Positions 44,943-53,539 of a stretch of 59,497 bases of DNA are shown here, piece by piece. How positions within the stretch are numbered: position 1 is the stretch's first letter; each line of letters opens with the position of its first letter. The stretch spans positions 1-59,497 of the forward strand of contig JAUICG010000029.1 of NCBI GenBank assembly GCA_030427485.1, read 5' to 3'. A program made the position numbers and the translations under genes. The notes under the pieces were generated by a model. That model had not been told where the DNA came from, did not search any database, and saw only the letters and a program-made list of their open reading frames with translations. The DNA is from Gammaproteobacteria bacterium (GTDB taxonomy: Bacteria; Pseudomonadota; Gammaproteobacteria; Pseudomonadales; Halieaceae).

Positions 44943-45703
44943 ACGCCTGGCTGTTTGAACAGACGCGCGCGTTTTTTCTCGCGCTGCGATTCCTGACGAC
45001 ACTGCCCACGCCGGCATCGGGCTTGCCTGATGCCCGCACGCAGGGGCTGTCGCTGCTCTGGTACCCGACGGTTGGCCTGGTGCTGGGCGTTCTGTTGACG
45101 ATGGTTTGCCTTGCGCTACCGGTACCGTTCTACCTTCAGGCGGTTGTCGCCGCAGTAGTGTGGGTAGTTCTCACCGGTGGGCTCCACCTCGACGGTCTGG
45201 CAGATTGCGCGGATGCCTGGGTCGGCGGTATGGGTGACCGCGAGCGGACCCTGCGCCTGCTCAAGGACCCGCTCTGCGGCAGCATGGGGGTGTCAGCCCT
45301 GGTCGCGGTCATCGCGCTGAAAACGGCGGCGCTGGTTGCGGTGCTGCAACTCGGGCAGTTGGCCTGGCTGTGGGCCGTACCCCTGTTGGCGAGGATCTCC
45401 CTGCTGCTGCTGTTTCTGACCACGCCTTATGTCAGGGAGGGCGGACTGGGTGAGGTTCTCGCGCGGCATTTTCCGCGCGCCTGGGCACAGCGAGTGCTGC
45501 TGGCCGCGGCGTTTGCGCTGCTGGTTCTGTTGCCCCTGGACGTCTGGTTGGCCTTTGTGCTGACAGCGCTTGCGGTTTTTCTGCTGGTGCGTCGGGCCGC
45601 GATTACGCGTCTCGGGGGGTTCACCGGTGATATTGCGGGCGCACAGGTAGAGTTGGCGGAAGCCGCTTTACTGCTGGTCCTGGCCTGTCGAAGCGTGGCC
45701 TGA
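44939..45703 (+). CDS. cobS: Adenosylcobinamide-GDP ribazoletransferase (cobalamin synthase)
   Basis: Integral membrane enzyme joining AdoCbi-GDP and alpha-ribazole. 254 residues with several membrane segments; conserved FFLALRFLTTLPTP and the acidic active-site motif GGLHLDGLADCADAWVGG are present, as is DPLCGSMGV. GTG start overlapping cobC. Confidence 0.95.
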   Translation: MNAWLFEQTRAFFLALRFLTTLPTPASGLPDARTQGLSLLWYPTVGLVLGVLLTMVCLALPVPFYLQAVVAAVVWVVLTGGLHLDGLADCADAWVGGMGDRERTLRLLKDPLCGSMGVSALVAVIALKTAALVAVLQLGQLAWLWAVPLLARISLLLLFLTTPYVREGGLGEVLARHFPRAWAQRVLLAAAFALLVLLPLDVWLAFVLTALAVFLLVRRAAITRLGGFTGDIAGAQVELAEAALLLVLACRSVA

Positions 45704-45704
45704 G

Positions 45705-46655
45705 GTGTTGACCGGCGCAAGCCTGCTTGCCGCCCTGGCGGCCGATCGCCTGTTGGGGGAGGTGTCGCGGTTTCACCCTCTGGTTGGGTTTGGCTGTCTG
45801 GCCGATCGGGTGGAGCGGCATGCGCGGCAGTGGATGCACGTTCGCAATGCCAGGCCCGAAGCGGAATCCGATGCGGCCAGGCAGCGTCGGCTGGGTACCC
45901 TCGCCTGGGCTGTGCTGGTGATACCGCCCACCGCGGTGCTGTGGGCCCTGCTGGCCGTTTCCGGCGAGGTGATCGCGGCGGTGTCGGGTATCGTTGTCCT
46001 GTACTTCTGCATCGGCTGGCGCAGTTTGATTGAGCATGCCGGGGCTGTGGCCGGGCCGCTTGCCAACGGCGACCTGCGTCGCGCGCGGCAGCAGCTGGGC
46101 CGTATCGTGAGTCGCGATACCGCTGAACTCGATTCGGATTCGGTGGCCAGGGCGGCCGTGGAATCGGTGCTGGAAAACGGCAGCGACGCGGTACTGGCGC
46201 CGCTTTTCTGGTTCGTGGTAGCGGGCGCTCCCGGCGTATTGTGTTATCGCCTGAGCAATACCCTGGACGCGATGTGGGGTTACCGGAATGCACGCTTCCT
46301 GCACTTCGGGCGCGCCGCCGCGCGCGCGGACGACGTGCTCAACTGGCTGCCGGCGAGATGTTGCGCGTTCAGTTATGCCGTGGTTGGCCAATGGCGCTCG
46401 GCTGTGCACTGCTGGCGCACACAGGCCGCGCTCTGCGACAGCCCCAACGCCGGCCCGGTGATGGCATCGGGTGCGGGTTCACTGGGCATAGTATTGGGTG
46501 GTGCGGCCCGCTACGACACCGTGGAGCACTGGCGGCCAATACTCGGCCAGGGCCGACCGGTGCGGCCGGCGGATATCGGCCGCGCGCTCAGCCTGCTGGG
46601 TCGGGCGATCGCGGTATGGATCGCGCTCATACTCCTGTGCGAGCTGCTGCTGTGA
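45705..46655 (+). CDS. cbiB: Adenosylcobinamide-phosphate synthase CbiB
   Basis: Membrane enzyme that attaches (R)-1-amino-2-propanol phosphate to adenosylcobyric acid. 316 residues with hydrophobic segments and the family signatures LAADRLLGEVSRFHPLVGFG, ESVLENGSDAVLAPLFWF, YRLSNTLDAMWGYRN and DDVLNWLPAR. It starts at a GTG. Called CobD in some organisms; overlaps the decarboxylase gene by 4 bp. Confidence 0.95.
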   Translation: MLTGASLLAALAADRLLGEVSRFHPLVGFGCLADRVERHARQWMHVRNARPEAESDAARQRRLGTLAWAVLVIPPTAVLWALLAVSGEVIAAVSGIVVLYFCIGWRSLIEHAGAVAGPLANGDLRRARQQLGRIVSRDTAELDSDSVARAAVESVLENGSDAVLAPLFWFVVAGAPGVLCYRLSNTLDAMWGYRNARFLHFGRAAARADDVLNWLPARCCAFSYAVVGQWRSAVHCWRTQAALCDSPNAGPVMASGAGSLGIVLGGAARYDTVEHWRPILGQGRPVRPADIGRALSLLGRAIAVWIALILLCELLL

Positions 46656-47686
46656 GCCTGGAGCACGGCGGCAATATCAACGCGGCGGCGCGGCGATTCG
46701 GCATACCCGTACAGCGCTGGATGGATCTGTCCACCGGCATCAGTCCCTGGAGTTGGCCGGTGCCGTTGGTACCGCAGCATATCTGGCAGACCCTGCCATA
46801 CCCCGACGGCGAACTTGAATCTGCGGCAGCTGACTACTATTGCTGCGATCGTGCGGCGATTCTGGGCGTACCGGGTTCGCAGTACGCACTGCAGCATATA
46901 CCGGCATTGCTGCGCAGGGGCAGGGTGGCGATCCCCCGGCGCGGGTACGCGGAACATCGCCTCGCCTGGCGGCAGGCTGGCCACCAGGTTGTGGAGTACG
47001 TCGACGGTGCGATGCTGCATGATCTGGTATTGGCGGGTCGTGTGGACCATGCGCTGGTTATCAATCCGAACAACCCGACTGCCGAGCTTCTCTCTTCGCA
47101 GCAGTTGCAGGAAACACACCAGAGACTCGGCGCCAGCGGCGGGTGGCTGGTGGTTGACGAAGCGTTTGCCGACACCGGCCAGGATACCAGCCTGGCCTCG
47201 CTGTGTCCGGTCCCCGGACTGATCGTGTACCGCTCCGTGGGCAAGTTTTTTGGTCTTGCCGGTATCAGGCTCGGCTTCCTGCTGGCGCCGGCCAGCCTGT
47301 GCGCCCAATTGCAATCCGCGATGCCGCCATGGAGTCTCTCCCATCCCGCACGCTGGATCGGCGCGGCCGCACTGCGTGACAGGGCATGGCAGGAGCAACA
47401 GCGGCAGCGATTGCAGCGCGCCGGGCGGCAGTGGCTGCAATTTCTGCGCGACGCGGTGCCGCGTTTGCGATTTGCTGCGACTGACCTTTTTGCCAGCGGG
47501 GCTGGCGAAGCAGCCTACTGCGAGGCGCTGTTTCAGGCGCTGGCTCGGCGCGCGGTGCTGTCGCGTCATTTCGAGGCCATTGCAGGGTATAGTGTGCTGC
47601 GCTTCGGGCTGCCGCCGGCGGGTGTGGAGAATGTCGCGCGATTGCTAAGGGAAGCTGTGGAGGAGTGTGAATGCGAGTCGCCCTGA
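46652..47686 (+). CDS. cobD: L-threonine-O-3-phosphate decarboxylase
   Basis: PLP enzyme that makes (R)-1-amino-2-propanol phosphate, the linker of the nucleotide loop. 344 residues from a GTG overlapping cbiB. N-terminal LEHGGNINAAARRFGIP and MDLSTGISPW are typical of the CobD/HisC-like group. The internal aldimine lysine lies in YRSVGKFFGLAGIRLGF; VINPNNPTAEL binds PLP phosphate. The last 16 bp overlap btuF. Confidence 0.92.
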   Translation: MSLEHGGNINAAARRFGIPVQRWMDLSTGISPWSWPVPLVPQHIWQTLPYPDGELESAAADYYCCDRAAILGVPGSQYALQHIPALLRRGRVAIPRRGYAEHRLAWRQAGHQVVEYVDGAMLHDLVLAGRVDHALVINPNNPTAELLSSQQLQETHQRLGASGGWLVVDEAFADTGQDTSLASLCPVPGLIVYRSVGKFFGLAGIRLGFLLAPASLCAQLQSAMPPWSLSHPARWIGAAALRDRAWQEQQRQRLQRAGRQWLQFLRDAVPRLRFAATDLFASGAGEAAYCEALFQALARRAVLSRHFEAIAGYSVLRFGLPPAGVENVARLLREAVEECECESP

Positions 47687-48561
47687 TTGCACTGCTGTGG
47701 ATAGGTGCCGTTACCGACGTGTTGGCGGAAATCAGCGTGCGTGACTCGCTGGACAGGGAACTGGTGCTGCAGAGGCCGGCTACGCGTGTGATCAGTCTCG
47801 CCCCGCACATGACCGAGGTGGCATTTGCCGCAGGTGCCGGCGAACAGTTGATCGGGGCGGTTTCTTACAGCGACTACCCCGAGGCCGCGAAAGCGATTCC
47901 ACGCGTTGGCTCTTATGACAACGTCAGTTATGAGACGCTGGTTGCGCTCGACCCCGATCTCGTGCTCGCCTGGCGCAGCGGCAATGGCGATGAGGTCATC
48001 AAGCGACTGGAGTCCCTCGGGTTGACGGTGTATATCGATGAATCGAAAACGCTGGAGGATGTCGCGCGTTCCGTACGCGCAGTAGGCGTACTCACGGGTA
48101 ATGAGGCCGTCGCGGAAGCCCAGGCGCGTTCATTTCTGCAACAACTGTCGCAACTGCGCGAGACCTACAGTAAGGGGCAGGAAATCAGCGTCTACTACCA
48201 GATATGGGATGAACCGCTGTTGACGCTGAATGGCGAGCATCTGATTTCCGATGTTGTCCGGCTCTGTGGCGGCCGCAATGTGTTCGCCGACTCCCCGGCC
48301 CTGGTATCCAGGATCAGCGTGGAATCGGTGATCAGGGCGGATCCCCAGGTGGTGATCGCCAGTGGCATGGACAAGGCGCGGCCGGAGTGGCTGGACAAGT
48401 GGCGCGCGTGGACGTCAATGACGGCCGTGGAGAACGACCAGCTGTATTTTGTGCCGCCGGACGTGTTGCAGCGGCATACGCCGAGAATTATTGAGGGCGC
48501 CAGTCTGGTGTGTGAAAAACTTCAGTTGGCGAGAGAGCACTACGATCAGCGTAACGAATAA
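47671..48561 (+). CDS. btuF: Periplasmic cobalamin-binding protein BtuF
   Basis: Substrate-binding subunit for BtuCD. 296 residues: signal peptide (MRVALIALLWIGAVTDVLA), then the class III binding-protein fold with RVISLAPHMTEVAFAAGAG, GSYDNVSYETLVALDPDLVL and a long connecting helix. The gene is separated from btuCD by six biosynthetic genes but shares the operon. Confidence 0.92.
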   Translation: MRVALIALLWIGAVTDVLAEISVRDSLDRELVLQRPATRVISLAPHMTEVAFAAGAGEQLIGAVSYSDYPEAAKAIPRVGSYDNVSYETLVALDPDLVLAWRSGNGDEVIKRLESLGLTVYIDESKTLEDVARSVRAVGVLTGNEAVAEAQARSFLQQLSQLRETYSKGQEISVYYQIWDEPLLTLNGEHLISDVVRLCGGRNVFADSPALVSRISVESVIRADPQVVIASGMDKARPEWLDKWRAWTSMTAVENDQLYFVPPDVLQRHTPRIIEGASLVCEKLQLAREHYDQRNE

Positions 48562-48667
48562 ACGGGTTACAGAGTGAATGAGTGAAGGAGGATGATATAT
48601 TGCTTCTTTCAAGCTGACACACTGGAATTTGTCCTGTCGTTTATGCATCGATAACAGAGACAGCAGC

Positions 48668-49384
48668 ATGCAGGGTTTTTACGCAACACTGTTCGGCAGG
48701 CGTGATGTGCGCGGTGAATTCACCTCCGCGCCGATTCCCGAGGACATCCTGGCGCGGCTGATCATCGCAGCCCATCACGCGCCGTCGGTGGGGCTGTCAC
48801 AGCCATGGAATTTTATTGTGATCCAGCGGCCGGCGGTAAAGGCGGCAGTTTACGCGGCGTTCCGCGAGGCGAATGATGAAGCCGCGGCGATGTTCGAGGG
48901 TGAGCGGGCGGAGCAGTATCGACGGCTGAAACTACAGGGCATCCTGGATGCGCCGGTGAACCTGTGCATTACCTGCGACCGGGAGCGTGGCGGAGAGGTG
49001 ATTTTGGGGCGTACGCACCAGTCGCAGATGGATCTGTACAGCACGGTGTGCGCCGTGCAGAACCTGTGGCTGGCGGCGCGCGCGGAGGATGTCGGTGTCG
49101 GCTGGGTGTCGATCATATCGCAGGAGAAACTGGCGACTATCCTGGGTCTGCCCGATCACGTTGTTCCGATCGCCTATCTTTGCCTCGGCTATGTGAAGTA
49201 CTTTCGACAACGGCCGGAACTGGAGGAAAAGGGCTGGGAGAAACGTCGCTCCGCCGAAGAACTGGTATTCACTGATCAATGGGGTGAGCGCGCGCCAGAG
49301 CACCCCGTCTATGATGGCCTTGTGTCACAGCGACACTGGCCGGATCAGTTTTTCCAAATAAAGGATCCTTTTGGGAAACAGTGA
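48668..49384 (+). CDS. bluB: 5,6-dimethylbenzimidazole synthase BluB
   Basis: Nitroreductase-like enzyme that cannibalises its reduced FMN with O2 to produce the lower ligand of vitamin B12. 238 residues from the ATG at 48668. FYATLFGRRDVRGEFTSAPI, AHHAPSVGLSQPWNFIVI and LWLAARAEDVGVGWVSI are BluB/nitroreductase features. 106 bp after btuF; the last + strand gene of the B12 operon. It implies aerobic DMB synthesis. Confidence 0.95.
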   Translation: MQGFYATLFGRRDVRGEFTSAPIPEDILARLIIAAHHAPSVGLSQPWNFIVIQRPAVKAAVYAAFREANDEAAAMFEGERAEQYRRLKLQGILDAPVNLCITCDRERGGEVILGRTHQSQMDLYSTVCAVQNLWLAARAEDVGVGWVSIISQEKLATILGLPDHVVPIAYLCLGYVKYFRQRPELEEKGWEKRRSAEELVFTDQWGERAPEHPVYDGLVSQRHWPDQFFQIKDPFGKQ

Positions 49385-49407
49385 AATACCACGTTCGATA
49401 AATCGTT

Positions 49408-49441
49408 GCCATGTTCGGCCCTCGCTTCGGTCGTTCATGGC
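49408..49441 (+). terminator. Possible hairpin terminator after bluB
   Basis: GCCATG (49408-49413) pairs with CATGGC (49436-49441) around a loop that can itself fold. A T-rich run (seven T) lies only about 50 bp further on at 49492-49498, so this is not a classic intrinsic terminator. Confidence 0.3.
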
Positions 49442-49612
49442 ATGCATTCCCGGCTGGCCTGATACGCTATCCAGTGTCAGCTTTTTTTACAAAATCGGGT
49501 TCTCCTCGGGGAGCGTGCTGGCTAAGTCGTTGAATTATAAGTGGCGGTATAATCCTTGCATATAATAGGGGTTTTACGGTGAATTCTATGCAACAGAAAG
49601 GAGGTCGGCGCC

Positions 49613-50353
49613 ATGAAAACAATTGCTTTTTGCTATCGCTTTTTTGCCAGCATCACACTTCTTTTATGCTTGTTGGTGGCCTCACCGTCGAAGGCATCGT
49701 ACATCGTCGCCCCCGGCTTCGATTTATTCTCCACGGTAACGCCGGGTACATCGTCGGGTGGTTTCGAGTTTGAGGGAGTGCCGTTCGGCGGCTTCGACTT
49801 TGGCTCAGGCCTGGTCAGTACCGGCAACGCCGATACCATCGTGCACCGACTGGGTCAGGCTGACGGGGTGATGGCGGGCGGCTCGGACACGATTGATATC
49901 GAACTGGTTGCGCTGCAACTCAGGACGGTTGATCCGGTCGATATGGGAGCCGGGCTGGGCTTTTACTACGCGACCCTGGGAGCCCCCAGCACAGGTGAGA
50001 TGACAATTGTTTTCGACGATATGAACGGGGGTACATTTGGAACGAGTTCCTTTGATGTCTTCTTCGACATCCGTTTTGGCGCTCTTGACGGCACGATTGT
50101 GACATCGGGCCAGATCAATCTGGACAGCTCTGGCAATCGGTGGGGTCGAACCCCACCGCCGGGGGCGGTGATAATTCCCGGGATCAACTACCTCCTCAAC
50201 GGACAGAATACGGACGAGGACTTCTGGACCGTTGGCGTGGTCAACCACACCGGACCGCACCCTGTGATAACGGCCGTCCCCGGCCCGGCTACGATTGCGC
50301 TCTTGGGGCTCGGTCTGGTTGGCCTGGTTTTCGCGAGACGCTGGAAAGTCTGA
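49613..50353 (+). CDS. PEP-CTERM sorting-domain protein
   Basis: 246-residue exported protein with a signal peptide (SITLLLCLLVASPSKAS), a Gly- and Asp-rich beta-type body, and the C-terminal tripartite exosortase signal: VPGP at about 222-225, a hydrophobic helix (TIALLGLGLVGLVFA) and a basic tail RRWKV. The motif is a VPGP variant of the usual VPEP. It would be processed by an exosortase/EpsH encoded elsewhere and go to the cell surface or biofilm matrix. A strong GGAGG precedes the ATG. The 228 bp upstream hold two TATAAT hexamers (49548, 49561) without good -35 partners. Confidence 0.87.
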   Translation: MKTIAFCYRFFASITLLLCLLVASPSKASYIVAPGFDLFSTVTPGTSSGGFEFEGVPFGGFDFGSGLVSTGNADTIVHRLGQADGVMAGGSDTIDIELVALQLRTVDPVDMGAGLGFYYATLGAPSTGEMTIVFDDMNGGTFGTSSFDVFFDIRFGALDGTIVTSGQINLDSSGNRWGRTPPPGAVIIPGINYLLNGQNTDEDFWTVGVVNHTGPHPVITAVPGPATIALLGLGLVGLVFARRWKV

Positions 50354-50358
50354 ACGGT

Positions 50359-50697
50359 ATGCCGTCCAGGCGTTGTATTGCCCGAGTCCTGCGCACTGGC
50401 GTGCTGCTGCCGGTGCTGATTCCGGCGTTGGTCATCGCTGATGACGCCGGCGAGCCGGCTGCCATCGAGGATTTTTATATTTCCATTACCGCGGATGATC
50501 TCTGTTTGTGTGGTGAAGGGTTCGGCGGTATTTACGGTTGCATCGACGAGGCCGTATCCAGGGAAGCGAGATCCGTAGTGGTGTCTGCGTCCAGCGCCGC
50601 GACCACAGAAGTTGTGCAGGAACTGATCAACGCGGTCCATGCTCGCGGGTTTGCCCGGGTCGGTGTGCTGACACTGGATGAATCGGATGCACGGTGA
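50359..50697 (+). CDS. Small exported ExbD-like periplasmic-domain protein
   Basis: 112 residues, ATG five bases after the PEP-CTERM stop. The N-terminus is basic and then hydrophobic (VLLPVLIPALVIA), a signal peptide or short anchor. The rest aligns by eye with the periplasmic domain of ExbD/TolR: YISITADDLCLCGEG, a helix, then VVVSASSAATTEVVQELINA and the ExbD-like end HARGFARVGVLT. The membrane Asp that carries protons in ExbD is missing. It sits between the B12 operon and btuB-cobO, near TonB-dependent transport genes. The assignment is by pattern only. Confidence 0.55.
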   Translation: MPSRRCIARVLRTGVLLPVLIPALVIADDAGEPAAIEDFYISITADDLCLCGEGFGGIYGCIDEAVSREARSVVVSASSAATTEVVQELINAVHARGFARVGVLTLDESDAR

Positions 50698-50751
50698 ATT
50701 CCGATATCCACCCGGCACAGTTCTTCCGCTTCCGGGAAAGCCGTTGAACGT

Positions 50752-51375
50752 TCAGTAATCCACGCCTTTGCGCGCCTTGATGCCGGCCGTGTACGCGTGT
50801 TTGATGTCTTTAACCTCGGACACCGTATCCATCACATCCTGCAGGGCAGAGCCGCCGCCGCGCCCGGTGACGACCACGCTCTGGTTGACGGGGCGGGATG
50901 ACAGTGCTTCCAGCACCATCGCTTCATCCAGGTACTTGTAGGCGATCATGTAGGTCAGTTCATCGAGCACCACCAGGTCATAGCTCGGATCCGCAAGCAG
51001 CGGCGCCGCGACGTTCCAGGTCTTTTCCGCGGCGGCGATATCCGCTGCCTTGTCCTGGGTGTCCCAGGTAAAACCTGTGCCCATCTGGTAGAAGGTCACT
51101 TGCGGGCAGTGTTCCCGCAGGTAAATTTCCTCGCCGGACAGTTGCTCGCCCTTGATGAACTGCACGACACCGACTTTCTGTCCATAGCCCAGCGCACGCA
51201 TCACCATGCCGAACGCTGAACTCGATTTGCCTTTGCCGTTGCCGGTCAGCAGCAATGCAATGCCGCGTTCCATGTTCGCTGCTGCGATGGCTGAATCAAC
51301 CTTCGCCTTTTGCTTTTTCATCGCAGCCTTGTGTTTGGCGGTCTGGCGATCCTGTTCAGTGTCCGTGCCTGTCAT
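50752..51375 (-). CDS. cobO: Corrinoid adenosyltransferase (CobA/CobO type)
   Basis: Transfers the adenosyl group of ATP to cob(I)alamin or cobinamide. 207 residues from the ATG at 51375 (MTGTDTEQDRQ); a GTG at 51399 that overlaps the btuB stop would add eight residues. P-loop LLTGNGKGKSSSAFGMVMRA, GVVQFIKGEQLSGEE and DLVVLDELTYMIAYKYL are conserved. Second gene of the riboswitch-controlled btuB-cobO unit. Confidence 0.95.
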   Translation of the reverse strand: MTGTDTEQDRQTAKHKAAMKKQKAKVDSAIAAANMERGIALLLTGNGKGKSSSAFGMVMRALGYGQKVGVVQFIKGEQLSGEEIYLREHCPQVTFYQMGTGFTWDTQDKAADIAAAEKTWNVAAPLLADPSYDLVVLDELTYMIAYKYLDEAMVLEALSSRPVNQSVVVTGRGGGSALQDVMDTVSEVKDIKHAYTAGIKARKGVDY

Positions 51376-51398
51376 GGCGATTCCCCGCGCTGATTTCA

Positions 51399-53276
51399 CT
51401 AGAACGTATAGCGTACTCCCGCGTAAGCCGCGGCACCCGGTGTATTGTAGTTCGGAACCTCCTCATAGTCTTCATCGGTGGCGTTTTCGACACGCGCATA
51501 TACTTGCACGGAATCCACTACCTGGTAGCTTACGCTGAGGTCCAGTACCTCGTAATCGCCGACACTGCCCGTGGTCTCATCAGCAATGTCGCGCGCCACC
51601 CGGTAATTGACGTTGATCTGCAGGTCGCCGTTCATGAGGTTCGTCAGCAGACCGATGTTTCCCATGTTCTTGGGTGTTCGCAGGCGTTGCTCTCCCTCGA
51701 AATCCTCCGTATCAGTGTAGGTGTAGTTGCCTGTCAACACGAACATCTTGCCCAGCGGAGCCTGGCCCGTCACTTCCACGCCGCTGGAGGACGTCTCGCC
51801 GTCTCCCTGCAGGTAGCCGTAGAAATTGATGAGGTCGAAATAAATCTCGTTGTCGATTTTCTGGTCAAAGTAAACCATGTCCAGGTACCAGCCGGAGGTC
51901 GCGAAGTAACCGATACCGGCATCGTAGCCCTCGGTTTCCTCGGCTTCCAGTTCAGGGAGCGGGGGGAGGGGGCCAAAGGGTGGTTCGGATGAGAAAGGCG
52001 GGAAGTTGGTGTTGTAGGAAATTTCGTAAAGGCTCGGCGCGCGAAAGCCGGTGCCGTACGTGGCCTTGAGCTTGAACTCACCGTCTCCGGCCGACACCAG
52101 GTAGGCGGCGCCCGTGCGATAGGTGGTTTTGCTGCCGAAATCCTCGTTGTCTGTGTACCTCGCACCCGCACTCAGGTAGACACTGTCGGCAAAACCACCC
52201 TGATACTCCATGAAATACCCTTCCTGGTCCCGGCTTTCATCGCCATCGCCGGCGTTCATGGAATCGCGCTGGAATTCCCCGCCATAAACCAGGCTTAACA
52301 TCTCCGAGTGCTTCCAACTGCCCAGATAGTCGATTTCCTGGAAGTCACTCTTGTAGCTGTAGTCATTTACACCCTCGGTGTAGAATCTCCGGTCGGCGGT
52401 GTTTGCATTGTAGGAGAGCGTGTTGGAGAACTGCTCTGCGCTGTGGATCAGTGCGACACGACCGAAATCCTGGTCGTATTTTTGCCTGCAGTCGTCTGTT
52501 TCTAGATACGTGGGCGCGCCGAGAAAACACGAATCGTAGTCGCCCTTGCCATTCACCTTGCGGCCGACAAGTTCCGCGCGCAAAGAGTCTGAGATATTCC
52601 ATCCAGTGCGTCCGTGTAATGTCGTGTTTTCGTAACCGTCGTCGTCCCGCAGTACGGTATCGGTGGTTCGTGTGTTAAACCCGTCTGTCTCGTAGTGCTC
52701 GATCATCGCGGCTCCATCGACTACCTCAGTGCCGCCTGTTACATGGCCGCCGAATTGATACGTGTCGTAACGGCCACCCTCGGCCTCGAAACCACCGGCT
52801 ATTCCGGGCTGCGGCGTTTTGGTGTACATGTTGATAACACCGCCGGCATCGGCCCCGTAGCTCAGGCCTTCGGGGCCGCGCAGTATTTCTATCCGTTCAA
52901 TACCGCCCGAGAGCAGGTTGTCGAAGTTGGGCCCGGCCTGCGTTGCAGAGTTGTCCGTGATGTCGATGCCATCGATATAGACCTTGGTGCGATAGCCGTT
53001 CTCTCCCCGAATACGCACGCTGGTGGGTGTGCCGGCACCACCGCTGCTGGTGACGGATATCGCCGGTTCGTAGCGCAGCGTATTCGCCACGGTACTGAAG
53101 CCGCGCAACTGAATTTCATCAAAGGTGATTACAGAGATGGAGGTTGCGACTTCGCGCAGCGGCATCTCCACACGGGAGGAAGTGATTACGGTTTCTTCCA
53201 GTTTGTTGCTCGCCTGTGTGCTTACCGCGCTAACGCCGGTAAGTGCCAGTAGTGCGGCAGTTGATAACTTGTTCAT
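51399..53276 (-). CDS. btuB: TonB-dependent vitamin B12 receptor BtuB
   Basis: Outer-membrane cobalamin transporter. 625 residues from the ATG at 53276. Signal peptide (STAALLALTGVSAVSTQA), TonB box region KLEETVITSSR, plug (VRIRGENGYRTKVYIDGIDI, IEILRGPEGLSYGADAGGVI) and a C-terminal barrel ending in GVRYTF are visible. Specificity is supported by the cobalamin riboswitch directly upstream. The frame extends 66 codons further, through the riboswitch; those are not translated as BtuB. Extra Glu-Pro-rich insert near the middle (PLPPLPELEAEETEG). Confidence 0.94.
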   Translation of the reverse strand: MNKLSTAALLALTGVSAVSTQASNKLEETVITSSRVEMPLREVATSISVITFDEIQLRGFSTVANTLRYEPAISVTSSGGAGTPTSVRIRGENGYRTKVYIDGIDITDNSATQAGPNFDNLLSGGIERIEILRGPEGLSYGADAGGVINMYTKTPQPGIAGGFEAEGGRYDTYQFGGHVTGGTEVVDGAAMIEHYETDGFNTRTTDTVLRDDDGYENTTLHGRTGWNISDSLRAELVGRKVNGKGDYDSCFLGAPTYLETDDCRQKYDQDFGRVALIHSAEQFSNTLSYNANTADRRFYTEGVNDYSYKSDFQEIDYLGSWKHSEMLSLVYGGEFQRDSMNAGDGDESRDQEGYFMEYQGGFADSVYLSAGARYTDNEDFGSKTTYRTGAAYLVSAGDGEFKLKATYGTGFRAPSLYEISYNTNFPPFSSEPPFGPLPPLPELEAEETEGYDAGIGYFATSGWYLDMVYFDQKIDNEIYFDLINFYGYLQGDGETSSSGVEVTGQAPLGKMFVLTGNYTYTDTEDFEGEQRLRTPKNMGNIGLLTNLMNGDLQINVNYRVARDIADETTGSVGDYEVLDLSVSYQVVDSVQVYARVENATDEDYEEVPNYNTPGAAAYAGVRYTF

Positions 53277-53364
53277 TCGGGGGTTCCTTAATGGCCGGGA
53301 CGGTAATTGGCGATTAAGGGAGGGAATCAGGGAACGCAATGCTGGGCATTGAGCAACCGTGTAT

Positions 53365-53535
53365 GAAGCCCTCCGCTTCATCGTTGCGCTAGACCAGGCA
53401 GGTGTCGGGCTCACAGTCATCGACTGTATACCGTTGCGGGGGCAGCGGTGGATTAAGCCGGGGCTCTTCCACACTTCCCATTTAACTCACCCAGAGACCT
53501 GCCACAGCAGTTCCCGGTGAGCACCTGGTTCCGGC
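53365..53535 (-). promoter_or_regulatory. Cobalamin riboswitch upstream of btuB
   Basis: Read on the minus strand, the aptamer runs from CAGGTGCTCACC near 53528, through AAATGGGAAGTGTGG (53468-53482) and CCGCTGCCCCCGCAACGG (about 53432-53449), to the B12 box GCCCGACACCTGCCTGG ending near 53394. The hairpin GAAGC-GGAGG-GCTTC follows at 53365-53379 and is identical to that of the cobQ riboswitch. Confidence 0.92.
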
Positions 53536-53539
53536 CAGT

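Noticed and set aside
48595..48657. Possible 20-codon leader peptide (MIYCFFQ...) upstream of bluB
   Set aside because: The GGAGG abuts the ATG directly, leaving no spacing for translation, and the peptide has no recognisable feature.
49530..49566. Promoter with two TATAAT boxes before the PEP-CTERM gene
   Set aside because: The only TTGAAT is 12 bp from the first box and 25 bp from the second; neither spacing is usable.
53277..53474. 66-codon N-terminal extension of btuB
   Set aside because: It runs through the cobalamin riboswitch; the signal peptide begins at 53276.
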